Source of the DNA: JAGVSR01 sp964458265
GTDB taxonomy: Bacteria > Pseudomonadota > Alphaproteobacteria > Rhizobiales > Hyphomicrobiaceae
DNA length: 64,000 bases
Reading direction: 5' to 3'
Assembly: GCA_964458265.1 (NCBI GenBank)
Contig: CAYWIF010000002.1
Span: 62,001 to 126,000 of the forward strand
Part shown: piece by piece, positions 52,633 to 61,275 of the stretch
Position numbering within the stretch: position 1 is the stretch's first letter
Layout: each line of letters starts with the position of its first letter
Translations under genes and position numbers: made by a program
Notes under the pieces: generated by a model
Seen by the model: only the letters and a program-made list of their open reading frames with translations
What the model was told of the DNA's origin: nothing
The model's database searches: none

Positions 52633-54252
52633 TCAGTGCCTGTCCGACGTCGCCGCGATGCGCGGCAGCGTCTCGTAGGCATGGAAGTTCGGTGGCGACG
52701 GGAGCGTCCATTCCAGAGTGGTGGCGCCTTCGCCCCACGGATTGCCGGCAGCCTTCTCCTTGCGGGCGAACGCGACGGCAAGTCCGATGAAGAAGAACAC
52801 CGTGCCGAGCGCGGTAATGTACGAGCCGACCGACGACACTTCGTTCCAGAACGCATAGGCGTCGGGATAGTCGGCGTAACGGCGCGGCATGCCGGCGGCA
52901 CCCAGGAAGTGCTGCGGGAAGAACAGAATGTTGGCGCCTACGAACGTGGTCCAGAAATGCAGCTTGCCCCAGAATTCCGAGTACATGTAGCCGGTCATCT
53001 TCGGGAACCAGTAGTACCAGCCAGCAAAAATGGAGAACACGGCGCCGAGCGACAGCACGTAGTGGAAGTGCGCGACCACGTAGTAGGTGTCGTGCAGCGT
53101 GCGGTCGACGCCGGCATTCGAGAGCATCACGCCCGTGACGCCGCCGACGGTGAACAGGAAGATGAAGCCGAGCGCCCACATCATCGGAACCCGGAACTGC
53201 AGCGATCCGCCCCACATCGTGGCGATCCACGAGAAGATCTTCACGCCCGTCGGCACCGCGATCACCATGGTGGCGAACACGAAGTAGGCCTGCGTGTTCA
53301 CTTTCATGCCGGCCGCATACATGTGATGTGCCCACACGATGAACCCGACCAGACCGATGGCAACCATCGCGTAGGCCATGCCCAGGTAGCCGAACACCGG
53401 CTTGCGCGAGAACGTCGCAACGATATGGCTGACGATGCCGAAGCCGGGCAGGATGAGAATGTAAACTTCCGGATGCCCGAAGAACCAGAACAGATGCTGA
53501 TAGAGCATCGGATCGCCGCCGCCGGCCGGATTGAAGAACGTCGTGCCGAAGTTACGGTCCGTCAGCAGCATGGTGATCGCACCGGCGAGAACCGGCAGCG
53601 ACAACAGCAGCAGGAACGCGGTGATCAGAACGGCCCACACGAACAGCGGCATCTTGTGCAGCGTCATGCCAGGCGCGCGCATGTTGAAGATCGTGGTGAT
53701 GAAGTTGATCGCACCCAGGATCGACGACGCGCCCGCCAGATGGAGCGACAGGATTGCAAAATCCATCGCCGGGCCGGGATGCCCCGAGGTAGACAGCGGT
53801 GCATAAATCGTCCAGCCCGCGCCCACACCGTTCATCCCCGTCGGACCTTCGACGAACATCGACATGATGAGCAGAGTCAGCGCCATCGGCAGCAGCCAGA
53901 ACGAGATGTTGTTCATGCGCGGGAACGCCATGTCCGGCGCACCGATCATCAGTGGCACAAACCAGTTGCCGAAGCCGCCCATCGTCGCCGGCATCACCAT
54001 GAAAAACACCATGATGAGGCCGTGGCCGGTCACGAACACGTTGTAGAGATGCGGGTTGGAGAAATACTGCATCCCCGGCTCGGCCAGCTCGAGGCGGATG
54101 CCGATCGAAAGCGCGCCGCCGATAATGCCGGCGATCATCGCGAAGATGAAGTACAGCGTCCCGATGTCCTTGTGGTTCGTCGAGAACAGCCAGCGGCGAA
54201 AGAAAGTCGGCGCGTGGTCATGATGATCGGCGTGTGCCGCAGTGCTACCCAT
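52633..54252 (-). CDS. ctaD: Cytochrome c oxidase subunit I (aa3 type)
   Basis: 539 residues with 12 membrane segments. All metal ligands are visible: the heme a His in VTGHGLIMVFF, CuB His and cross-linked Tyr in GHPEVYILILPGFG, the two CuB His in WAHHMYAAG, and heme a3/heme a His in VVAHFHYVLSLGAV. Proton-path residues around KVNTQAYFVFATMVIAVPTG are present. Reduces oxygen to water and pumps protons. Lies 91 bp after ctaC. Confidence 0.98.
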   Translation of the reverse strand: MGSTAAHADHHDHAPTFFRRWLFSTNHKDIGTLYFIFAMIAGIIGGALSIGIRLELAEPGMQYFSNPHLYNVFVTGHGLIMVFFMVMPATMGGFGNWFVPLMIGAPDMAFPRMNNISFWLLPMALTLLIMSMFVEGPTGMNGVGAGWTIYAPLSTSGHPGPAMDFAILSLHLAGASSILGAINFITTIFNMRAPGMTLHKMPLFVWAVLITAFLLLLSLPVLAGAITMLLTDRNFGTTFFNPAGGGDPMLYQHLFWFFGHPEVYILILPGFGIVSHIVATFSRKPVFGYLGMAYAMVAIGLVGFIVWAHHMYAAGMKVNTQAYFVFATMVIAVPTGVKIFSWIATMWGGSLQFRVPMMWALGFIFLFTVGGVTGVMLSNAGVDRTLHDTYYVVAHFHYVLSLGAVFSIFAGWYYWFPKMTGYMYSEFWGKLHFWTTFVGANILFFPQHFLGAAGMPRRYADYPDAYAFWNEVSSVGSYITALGTVFFFIGLAVAFARKEKAAGNPWGEGATTLEWTLPSPPNFHAYETLPRIAATSDRH

Positions 54253-54343
54253 GGTCTTCGACCTTTTCGTCTCGGGTTATTCCGGTTCAAATTTCAGGAA
54301 GTTCGCGGTCGCGGCCTCCCGCCGCAACCGCATCCCGCTTGTC

Positions 54344-55273
54344 TCAGCGCTTGTCCGATGCGTCGGCCACCGACTTCACGCCCGCCTGCTCGAAAGCGAC
54401 ACGATCGGTGATCTCCTTCGCCCTCTTGCGGTCGCCCGCCTTCATCGCGCCCGTCCACTGGTCATAGACGTCTTGGCTGACAACGCGGACGGCGATCGGC
54501 ATGAAGGCGTGGTTCATCCCGCACAGCTCCGAACACTGACCGTAGAAAATGCCCTGCTGCTCGGCTCTGAACCACGTCGAGGTCAAGCGGCCGGGCACGG
54601 CGTCGATCTTTGAACCGAACGACGGAATGGTCCAGTTGTGGATCACGTCATTGGAGGTCACCAACATGTGCACGACTTTGTCGACCGGCACGAGGATCTC
54701 ATTATCGACCGCCAGCAGACGCGGCGTCGGCAATCCAGCCTTCACCTTCTCGGCCACTTCCTCGTCCGTAAGCATGTTCGACGTCACGGTGAACGTCTTA
54801 TCCTCGGGTGTCGTCCCCGGATATTCGTGCTCCCAGAACCAGGCGTTGCCGATCGCCTTGATCGTCACGTCGGGCTTCGGATACGTGTACTGAAGCATCA
54901 ACAGCTTGAATGACGGGATCGCAATCGCGACCAGGATCAGGATCGGAACGACCGTCCACGCAACCTCGAGGATCGTGTTGTGAGTCGTCTTCGACGGCAC
55001 CGGGTTTTTTGACTCGCGGAATCGCACCATCACGTAAATCATAAGCGCCAGCACGAACAGCGAGATGGCGACGATGATGATGTTGACGAGGTCGTAGAAC
55101 GTGTGGATTTCGCGGGCGACCTCGGTAACGGGCGTCGGCAGGCCGATCTGTCCCGGCGCGGCGTAGCCGATGCCCTCGGCCGCCAAGGCCGGCGCCACAC
55201 CGGCAACCACAGCGAAGCCCGCCGCGGCCACCATGACCGCCAGGCCCAGCAAATTCCAAACCCGTTTCGTCAT
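54344..55273 (-). CDS. ctaC: Cytochrome c oxidase subunit II
   Basis: 309 residues: a signal peptide, two membrane segments (about 65-87 and 108-130) and a periplasmic cupredoxin domain with the CuA ligands in NDVIHNWTIPSFG and GQCSELCGMNHAFMPI. It takes electrons from cytochrome c. First gene of the oxidase cluster; ribosome site GGGGAGCGAACGGA before ATG. A GC hairpin (55294-55311) lies just upstream of the start. Confidence 0.97.
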   Translation of the reverse strand: MTKRVWNLLGLAVMVAAAGFAVVAGVAPALAAEGIGYAAPGQIGLPTPVTEVAREIHTFYDLVNIIIVAISLFVLALMIYVMVRFRESKNPVPSKTTHNTILEVAWTVVPILILVAIAIPSFKLLMLQYTYPKPDVTIKAIGNAWFWEHEYPGTTPEDKTFTVTSNMLTDEEVAEKVKAGLPTPRLLAVDNEILVPVDKVVHMLVTSNDVIHNWTIPSFGSKIDAVPGRLTSTWFRAEQQGIFYGQCSELCGMNHAFMPIAVRVVSQDVYDQWTGAMKAGDRKRAKEITDRVAFEQAGVKSVADASDKR

Positions 55274-55816
55274 TCCGTTCGCTCCCCAGACCAGCCCGGT
55301 TCAAGCCGGGCCTCACGTTTTCCGTGAAGGGGAGCGGTCTCTGCCCGGCACCGTGCGGCACCGGGGATGATGACTGGCCTGGGTCGGCGGAGCTGCGCTA
55401 TTACCAGCCGCGCGTTGGTCCCGATGAGCCCGAGTGAACCGGTGGTCAGTAAGCGCAACCTGCTCACCAGCGGACCACCCGAACGCCTAATCATCCTACT
55501 GTGACGATCTTCCCCTTCGTCGCTCACAGATCAACCGGGATCACGCCCGTAAGTCAAGTTTTTTGCGGCAATTTTCCGCACGAAGTCATCCAGACTTAAC
55601 GTGGCAACTTAGGAGCCGAACGGGCATCCGGCACCCTCCGCACTCAGCCTCGCTAATCTGTTGAAATCGTCTCGTTTCGGCCTCTTTCATGCGCGAACGA
55701 GTTCGCACCGGCGTGTTAGGTCACCGTAACGGCTGTTGTTCGACCGCCTGTTTTCGCCGCCAACTGTGCGCCCGTGTCGCGTCCGGTCGGCCGCACATCC
55801 CGAGATACCTCGCCCC
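55274..55816. other. Intergenic region between ctaC and the IalB-like gene
   Basis: About 540 bp with no gene. On the minus strand TTGACT (55557-55552) and TTGATC (55534-55529) are 17 bp apart and could be a promoter for the ctaC-led cluster, giving a leader of some 250 nt. A hairpin GCCCGG/CCGGGC lies at 55294-55311. Short open frames in the region have no support. Confidence 0.5.
55529..55557 (-). promoter_or_regulatory. Candidate promoter of the cytochrome oxidase cluster
   Basis: Minus-strand TTGACT at -35 and TTGATC at -10 with 17-bp spacing. The -10 match is weak, so this is tentative. Confidence 0.3.
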
Positions 55817-56389
55817 ATGCCCCTCACTTCGATCCGGCCTACAACTCTGCAATGCAACGATGGGCTTCGGACATTTGTCGCCGTCGTTTCCCTCGCCTTC
55901 GCGACGATGATGCTGCCGCTTGCCAGCGCCGCTCAGGAAGCCAAAAACCCCGAAATGGCCGACGGCACCATCAAGGCCCAGCATGGCGATTGGCAGGTCG
56001 TCTGCAAGCCGCCGCCCGCCGGCGCGAAGAACGAGATCTGCGCGCTCGTCCAGAGCGTCACCGCCGAAGACCGGCCGAACGTTGGTCTCACCGTCTACTT
56101 CCAGAAATTCGCGCAAGGCATGCGCGTCCTGCGCGTCTTCGCCCCTGTCGGCGTCCTGCTGCCGCCGGGCATCGGACTGAAGATCGACAACGTCGATGTC
56201 GGTCACGCGCCATACCTGCGCTGCCACACCTTCGCGTGCTACGCGCAGGTGACACTCGACGATAAGCTGATCGGTCAGTTTTCCAGCGGCAAAACGGCGA
56301 TCTTCATCATCTTCCAAACGGAAGAAGCCGGCATTGGCATTCCGCTTTCGCTGAACGGCTTCGGCCAGGCGCTCGCCGCTTTGCCTTAA
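55817..56389 (+). CDS. Invasion-associated locus B (IalB) family periplasmic protein
   Basis: 190 residues with a signal peptide (FVAVVSLAFATMMLPLASA) and a domain with the IalB pattern: HGDWQVVCKPP, CALVQSVTAEDRPNVGLTVY, GVLLPPGIGLKID, CHTFACYAQVTLDD and IIFQTEEAGIGIPLSLNGFGQAL. Four cysteines probably form two disulfides. Named after a Bartonella invasion protein, the family is widespread in free-living relatives, so no virulence is implied. ATG 55817 was chosen because the signal begins there. Confidence 0.9.
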   Translation: MPLTSIRPTTLQCNDGLRTFVAVVSLAFATMMLPLASAAQEAKNPEMADGTIKAQHGDWQVVCKPPPAGAKNEICALVQSVTAEDRPNVGLTVYFQKFAQGMRVLRVFAPVGVLLPPGIGLKIDNVDVGHAPYLRCHTFACYAQVTLDDKLIGQFSSGKTAIFIIFQTEEAGIGIPLSLNGFGQALAALP

Positions 56390-56425
56390 ACTGGGCGGAC
56401 CGATCGGCCTCTACCGCCTGTATCT

Positions 56426-56917
56426 TCAATCTTTCTGTGCGCTCGCCACGTGCAGGCGAAGGGAATCCGGTGATCGCGCCGCCGCACCGTTTTTCCGAAG
56501 CGGCGCGACGGACGCGGGCTTGGGAAACGTCACGGCATTGGAACCCGTACCCGCCGCAGCGGCCTTCGGCAGCATCGAGAATGCATCGCTCCAGGCGCTC
56601 GCAATCCGCGTCGCCGCATCCTGATACTGCGACATCGCCGTCTGCCAAAACCGCATCTGCTCGTTCAGCACATCGCTCTGCGACCGGCACCGCGACAAAC
56701 GTTGCGGAATGGCGAGGAAGGCTTGCGCCCGCCGGCTCGCCAGCGTCATCAATTCCATTTGCTGAACTGTCAGCGCCTTCATCGGGCCGAAGCCTGCCGA
56801 CATCGCGTCCATCACTTGCTTGGGATCGAAAGAACTCGGGTCGAAAGGCTTGACGGCAAAACTCTGCGTACCGAGCCAGTCGTGGAGTTGCGGATTATGC
56901 GGTGACGGCTTGTCCAT
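56426..56917 (-). CDS. Phasin-family protein
   Basis: 163 residues. Mostly helical centre (LTVQQMELMTLASRRAQAFLAIP, EQMRFWQTAMSQYQDAATRIA) matching the phasin 2 pattern, with a disordered Ser/Pro/Ala-rich C-terminus. Such proteins coat polyhydroxyalkanoate granules. ATG 56917 behind GAGGA is preferred to GTG 56938. No PHA synthase gene is near. Confidence 0.75.
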   Translation of the reverse strand: MDKPSPHNPQLHDWLGTQSFAVKPFDPSSFDPKQVMDAMSAGFGPMKALTVQQMELMTLASRRAQAFLAIPQRLSRCRSQSDVLNEQMRFWQTAMSQYQDAATRIASAWSDAFSMLPKAAAAGTGSNAVTFPKPASVAPLRKNGAAARSPDSLRLHVASAQKD

Positions 56918-57234
56918 GACGGGAGAGTCCTCGGGCACGCGCTAGACTTTTTTGTTGGTCGCTTGGTCTGCGTCGCGCTGCTGTCACGCGGCGACCCTGA
57001 CGGCATTTGATTACGATAGCAAAAATCTCAAGGCCTGCGTTCGACACTTTTTGGTGGCCGGCGCCGGCATCGCAAACTTGCAGAGAGTGCAACCTAAAAT
57101 TGAACGCCGCGCATGAAGCTCAACCCTATGATGCAAAACACCAATCATGGTTAAAATTGTATTGACCACAAATTGTCGGCAGGCATCCTGATGCCATTCT
57201 TCGATGCCATTTTCAGTAGCCTTTGTAAGCGTAA
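56918..57234. other. Intergenic region between divergent phasin and bcsS
   Basis: About 315 bp, AT-richer than the surrounding DNA, with a T run near 56947-56953. TTAA-N7-TTGA at 57151-57165 is one base off the CtrA consensus. No RNA gene or small ORF can be supported. Confidence 0.45.
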
Positions 57235-58092
57235 ATGCGGGGTAATGAGGCCAAGTTTGCACGGTTTGCGCGCAAGACCGCCGTAGCGGGTCTTGCGGTC
57301 GTCGTTGCTGCATCCACATCGCTGTGTGCCGTCGCCGATGATGCCCGGCCGTCCTGGCGCGAAATCTGGAAATGGCGCGAAGTCTGGTCCGGTGTCGACG
57401 CCGCGAAGGATAATTGGCTCATTTATTCGGGCATGACGGTGGCCCCGTTTGGCCATATCCACGAGCCGGGTTGGCGTTTTCGAATGGCTGGTGGATACGG
57501 CCAATACCAATACACCGGCAATCGCGGCACCGGCCCCACACCCGACATCCGGTCCTTCGCCGCCATGACGTATTACGGCGACGCGCTCGTCGGTTACTTG
57601 GAGCGCTACGGACCGCTTACCGCCAAGGCCTTCGCCGGCGTGTCCTATCTCGCGCACGACATCGCGCCCTTCGACCCCGATAATCTCGTCACCGGAGAGG
57701 AGGTCGGGTTCAAGGCCGCGCTCGAGCTCTGGGTCGATATCGGCGAGATTGGCTTTGCCTCTCTGGATGCCTCGTGGAACACCGCGCACGACACGCGCAA
57801 CGTTCGAACCCGGCTAGGTGCGCGCTTCGCGCCTTCGTGGAGAGGCGGCTTGGAAGGTTGGCTCAACCTCGACGACCAGAGCGACTGCGATCTGGGGTGG
57901 AGCGGCGGCGATGCCTGCGACGAGGAGGAGACCGATCTCCTCGACTACACCCGCGCCGGTCTGTTCCTGCGCTACGACTGGGATGGCGGCGAACTCTCCC
58001 TATCCGGCGGCGTGTCCGGCGGCAGCTTCGGCTCGTCCGGCTCCGCCTCGCCCGAACCCTATGCCACCCTCAACTGGATGACGCAGTTTTAG
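57235..58092 (+). CDS. bcsS: Cellulose biosynthesis protein BcsS family
   Basis: 285 residues with a signal peptide (AVAGLAVVVAASTSLCAVA) and a beta-barrel-like sequence (WSGVDAAKDNWLIYSGMTVAP, GWRFRMAGGYGQYQYTGNRG, ending in F as outer-membrane proteins do). It fits the BcsS family seen with cellulose synthase operons of alphaproteobacteria. No bcsA, bcsB or bcsC gene is in this window, so the role in cellulose export is by family only. No clear ribosome site before ATG 57235. Confidence 0.72.
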   Translation: MRGNEAKFARFARKTAVAGLAVVVAASTSLCAVADDARPSWREIWKWREVWSGVDAAKDNWLIYSGMTVAPFGHIHEPGWRFRMAGGYGQYQYTGNRGTGPTPDIRSFAAMTYYGDALVGYLERYGPLTAKAFAGVSYLAHDIAPFDPDNLVTGEEVGFKAALELWVDIGEIGFASLDASWNTAHDTRNVRTRLGARFAPSWRGGLEGWLNLDDQSDCDLGWSGGDACDEEETDLLDYTRAGLFLRYDWDGGELSLSGGVSGGSFGSSGSASPEPYATLNWMTQF

Positions 58093-58254
58093 TGCCTCGT
58101 TGCGCGGGTGTCCGGCGCGCAGGGCAGCCGCTTGCCGGGTGCAAGCCGGACGGCGCGTACGCTTCCAGAAAAATATTTCACCCCCGCCCCAAGGAAATCT
58201 CAATCCCGTTCGTCCATGGGAATTACGGCACCGGCGTGCCGCGAGAGCTGATGC

Positions 58255-58815
58255 GTGAGCGACGACGACGCCCGACCGGATGACGCGACGGACGAAATGC
58301 TGGCGGGACGGGCCGCGGCGGGCGACCGCCGCGCGTTTGCCGTCCTCATCGACCGCCACTACGACCGCATCTACCGCCTCGCATGGCGCTGGTCCGGCGC
58401 CCGCGACCGCGCCGAGGACATCGCGCAGGAGGTCTGCGTGAAACTTGCCCAATCCATCGCGACCTTCCGCGGCGATGCGGCGTTCAAAACCTGGGCCTAC
58501 CGCCTCGCCTACACGACTGCCGTTGATCATATCCGCGCCAACCAAAGGCTCGTGACGCTGGAGCCGTCAGACATGATGGCCCTCGTTGAGACGGTTCATG
58601 CGACCGAAGCCGAAGACGCCGTCGCTGGGCAAGACCTATGGCGCGCGGTGCGCTCGCTTCCGCCTCAGCAGCGCGACGCCGTTCTGCTCGTCTACGCGGA
58701 GGATCTTTCGCACGCCGAGGCGGCACTCATCCTCGGATGCACGGAGAAAACCGTCTCCTGGCATCTTCACGAAGCCCGCAAACGTCTGAAAATTATTCTC
58801 GATCAGGTGGCCTAG
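58255..58815 (+). CDS. ECF-type RNA polymerase sigma factor
   Basis: 186 residues from a GTG start. Sigma-2 region (RRAFAVLIDRHYDRIYRLAWR, RAEDIAQEVCVKL, FKTWAYRLAYTTAVDHIR) and sigma-4 region (LPPQQRDAVLLVYAEDLS, ILGCTEKTVSWHLHEARKRL). It directs transcription at a special promoter set in response to a stress signal. Eight bases separate it from the vWA gene, so they form one operon; there is no separate zinc-binding anti-sigma gene. Confidence 0.93.
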   Translation: MSDDDARPDDATDEMLAGRAAAGDRRAFAVLIDRHYDRIYRLAWRWSGARDRAEDIAQEVCVKLAQSIATFRGDAAFKTWAYRLAYTTAVDHIRANQRLVTLEPSDMMALVETVHATEAEDAVAGQDLWRAVRSLPPQQRDAVLLVYAEDLSHAEAALILGCTEKTVSWHLHEARKRLKIILDQVA

Positions 58816-58823
58816 AAAACGAA

Positions 58824-60893
58824 ATGACCGCTAAGGAACTCGACAGTCTGAAATCTTTGCCCGTGCCGCCCCCGCGCGACGAGGCGAAGGCGGCTGCCGT
58901 GTCCGCGGCGCTCGACGCTTTCGATAAATCGGCCGGCGCCGCCCAAGCTTCCACCGCCATCGTCCGTCCGATCTCTCCGTCGACCAACTCGTCACGGAGA
59001 TCGCTGATGACCCTCACCCGCCAGCAGTACGCCCTCGCCGCCTCGCTCGCCGCACTCGTCGTCGCCGCCCCGGTCGCGTTTCACGTGAGTCGGACCGTTG
59101 AACAAGACCCAGTTGAACTGTCCGGCAACGCGACGCCGGCGCCACAAGTCGCCACGAAAGACGAATTGTCGAAAGAGAAGTCTGACGCGGACAAACGCCG
59201 GGCTTCATCCGATCTTCTCACGCGCCTCGATGCGGAGCGCAAACGCGCCGCAGAAGCAGAAGTGGACATCGCCGGCGAGCGCGCACCCGAACCTGCCGCA
59301 TCCACCGTGGTCGCGTCGCCCCCACCGCCTCCCGTCGCCGCCAAGCCGCTCGCGGCACCTGGACTGGTTGCGCGCGATGCGACGCGCCGCATGGATGCAT
59401 GGTCAAGTCTGGGCGCGATTGGCGCCGCCGACAGCCAGGCGCCCTACCTTCCCGCGCAATTGGAGGAATCCCGCGACCGCTTCATGAGCGCTGGCGTCAA
59501 TCCGGTGAAGCAGGTCGCAACCGATCCTGTCTCGACCTTTTCCATCGACGTCGACACCGCGTCCTACGCTTTTGTCCGCCGGGCGCTCAATGCCGGTCGC
59601 CTACCGCCGCAATCTGCCGTGCGCGCCGAAGAGATGATCAATTACTTCCGCTACGATTATCCCGCCGCGGAAACTCCCGCCGAACCCTTCAAACCAACCG
59701 TCACCGTCGTTCCCTCGCCGTGGGGTGCGGACAAGCAACTCGTCCACATCGGCATCAAGGGCTACGAACTCAAAAGTGCCGAACGCCCGCGCGCCAACCT
59801 TGTCTTCCTGATCGACGTCTCGGGATCGATGGCCCCCGCCGACCGCCTGCCACTCGTCAAGAACGGCCTGCGCATGCTCGTCGAAGACATGCAGCCGGAC
59901 GACACGGTGGCCATCGTCACCTATGCATCGGGGTCAGGCGTCGCGCTCGAGCCGACCAGGATTTCGGACAAGGCAAAGATCCTCGCCGCCCTCGACGGTC
60001 TGGGCGCGGGCGGGTCCACCGCCGGCGCATCCGGTATCGAGGATGCTTACCGGCTGGCGGCGGCCAACTTCGAAAAGACCGCCGTCAACCGCATCATTCT
60101 TGCCACGGACGGCGACTTCAACGTGGGCCTGACCGACGACAGCCAGTTGAAAGACCTGATCGAACGCAAACGCGCGGGCGGTATCTTCCTGTCGATCCTC
60201 GGCGTCGGCGCGGGCAACTACAATGACCGCCTGATGCAGGAACTCGCCCAGAACGGCAACGGCGTGGCGGCCTACGCCGACACTTTGAACGAGGCCCGCA
60301 AGGTGCTCGTCGAAGAAGCCGCCTCGACACTCTTTCCCATCGCCAAGGATGTGAAAATCCAGGTCGAATGGAATCCGGCCCGCGTCGGCGAATACCGTCT
60401 CATCGGCTACGAATCCCGCGCCCTCAACCGCGAGGACTTCAACAACGACAAGGTCGACGCCGGCGACATCGGCTCCGGGCATACGGTGACGGCCATTTAC
60501 GAAATCACGCCCGCTGGCGCGGCAGTCACGAGCGTGGACGCATTGCGCTATGGCGATCCCGCAAAGCCGGCCGCAACTGCGTCTCCGGCCAGCAGCGAAC
60601 TCGGCTTCCTGAAAATCCGCTACAAGCTTCCGGCAAGCGAAACCTCCACCCCTATCAGTCTTCCGATTACAGACGCGCTGGCTCTACCCTCGCTCGATGC
60701 GGCCCCGGCCGACACGCGCTTCTCCATTGCCGTCGCCGGGTTCGCGGAAGTGCTGCGCGGTTCACCTCACACCGGCAGCTTCGGCTATGACGATGTCGTC
60801 AACCTCGCAACTCCCGCGCGCGGCGCCGATCCTTACGGCGAGCGATCGGAGTTCTTGAACCTGGTCCGGCTCGCGAAGTCTGCCCCGCGCTGA
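58824..60893 (+). CDS. Membrane-anchored von Willebrand factor A protein (YfbK-like)
   Basis: 689 residues. ATG 58824 was chosen; the open frame reaches back over the sigma gene without support. A cytoplasmic N-terminus of about 65 residues (LDSLKSLPVPPPRDEAKAAA) precedes one membrane segment (about 67-88), a Pro/Ala-rich linker, a YfbK N-terminal domain near 235-310 (TFSIDVDTASYAFVRRALN), a vWA domain with MIDAS DVSGSMAP at about residue 331 and ATDGDFNVG, and a C-terminal DUF3520 region. Extracytoplasmic metal-dependent ligand binding is expected. Paired with the ECF sigma factor, its N-terminus may hold the sigma factor. Confidence 0.9.
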   Translation: MTAKELDSLKSLPVPPPRDEAKAAAVSAALDAFDKSAGAAQASTAIVRPISPSTNSSRRSLMTLTRQQYALAASLAALVVAAPVAFHVSRTVEQDPVELSGNATPAPQVATKDELSKEKSDADKRRASSDLLTRLDAERKRAAEAEVDIAGERAPEPAASTVVASPPPPPVAAKPLAAPGLVARDATRRMDAWSSLGAIGAADSQAPYLPAQLEESRDRFMSAGVNPVKQVATDPVSTFSIDVDTASYAFVRRALNAGRLPPQSAVRAEEMINYFRYDYPAAETPAEPFKPTVTVVPSPWGADKQLVHIGIKGYELKSAERPRANLVFLIDVSGSMAPADRLPLVKNGLRMLVEDMQPDDTVAIVTYASGSGVALEPTRISDKAKILAALDGLGAGGSTAGASGIEDAYRLAAANFEKTAVNRIILATDGDFNVGLTDDSQLKDLIERKRAGGIFLSILGVGAGNYNDRLMQELAQNGNGVAAYADTLNEARKVLVEEAASTLFPIAKDVKIQVEWNPARVGEYRLIGYESRALNREDFNNDKVDAGDIGSGHTVTAIYEITPAGAAVTSVDALRYGDPAKPAATASPASSELGFLKIRYKLPASETSTPISLPITDALALPSLDAAPADTRFSIAVAGFAEVLRGSPHTGSFGYDDVVNLATPARGADPYGERSEFLNLVRLAKSAPR

Positions 60894-60963
60894 CGTTCCG
60901 GCCCGACCTCGGCAATGGACACCGCCGGCAAGCGCTACGGCCGGCAACCACCCCCACGAGACG

Positions 60964-60997
60964 ATGACGGAGCCGGGCCACGGTCAGGCTCCGTCAT
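60964..60997 (+). terminator. Hairpin after the vWA gene
   Basis: ATGACGGAGCC/GGCTCCGTCAT, perfect 11-bp stem with a 12-nt loop, 71 bp after the stop. The T-tract is weak, so termination is probable rather than certain. Confidence 0.55.
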
Positions 60998-61065
60998 TCC
61001 CCGCCCAACGCGCACCCAATTTCTGCCCCCCCCAAAACCTTTCCCCCCGGCCCGCCTCACCCCCC

Positions 61066-61114
61066 TCACCTCGTCTCACCCCCCTCACCTCGTCTCACCT
61101 CGTCTCACCTCGTC
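61066..61114. repeat. Decamer tandem repeat in a C-rich tract
   Basis: TCACCTCGTC occurs at 61066, 61085, 61095 and 61105; the last three are directly tandem. The unit is embedded in runs of C (61026-61065). It looks like slippage-prone low-complexity DNA. Confidence 0.8.
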
Positions 61115-61133
61115 TCACCCCAACCCAAATAGG

Positions 61134-61153
61134 TTGTACATAATATGTTACAA
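61134..61153. promoter_or_regulatory. Candidate TetR operator (inverted repeat)
   Basis: TTGTA-N10-TACAA, flanked by GG and by ACC so that the symmetry extends to nearly 8 bp per arm. It lies 123 bp before the TetR gene and upstream of a possible -35/-10 pair (TTGACC 61172, AATGAT 61195), as expected for autoregulation. Confidence 0.5.
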
Positions 61154-61171
61154 ACCGAACAATCATTCTTC

Positions 61172-61200
61172 TTGACCCTGCCATTTTTCACGGCAATGAT
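61172..61200 (+). promoter_or_regulatory. Candidate promoter of the TetR-HlyD-RND operon
   Basis: TTGACC (61172-61177), 17 bp, AATGAT (61195-61200). Good -35, moderate -10; 75 bp before the TetR start. Confidence 0.4.
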
Positions 61201-61275
61201 CCAAAAAATACAAGCGTTCGTTTTACCACCGTCGAAGCTTCTTCCGCTCACCGACTGTCCCGAGACCGATCACCG

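Larger units (their letters stand above)
60894..61275. other. Intergenic region before the TetR-led efflux operon
   Basis: About 380 bp with a terminator-like hairpin (60964-60997), a C-rich low-complexity block with decamer repeats (61066-61114), a TetR-like operator (61134-61153) and a possible promoter (61172-61200). No gene. Confidence 0.6.

Noticed and set aside
51022..54411. Plus-strand open frames of 534 and 591 codons over the oxidase genes
   Set aside because: Shadows of ctaG, ctaB and ctaD, whose metal-ligand motifs are read on the minus strand.
61066..61114. Decamer repeats as a CRISPR array
   Set aside because: Units are 10 bp, directly tandem, without spacers or cas genes.
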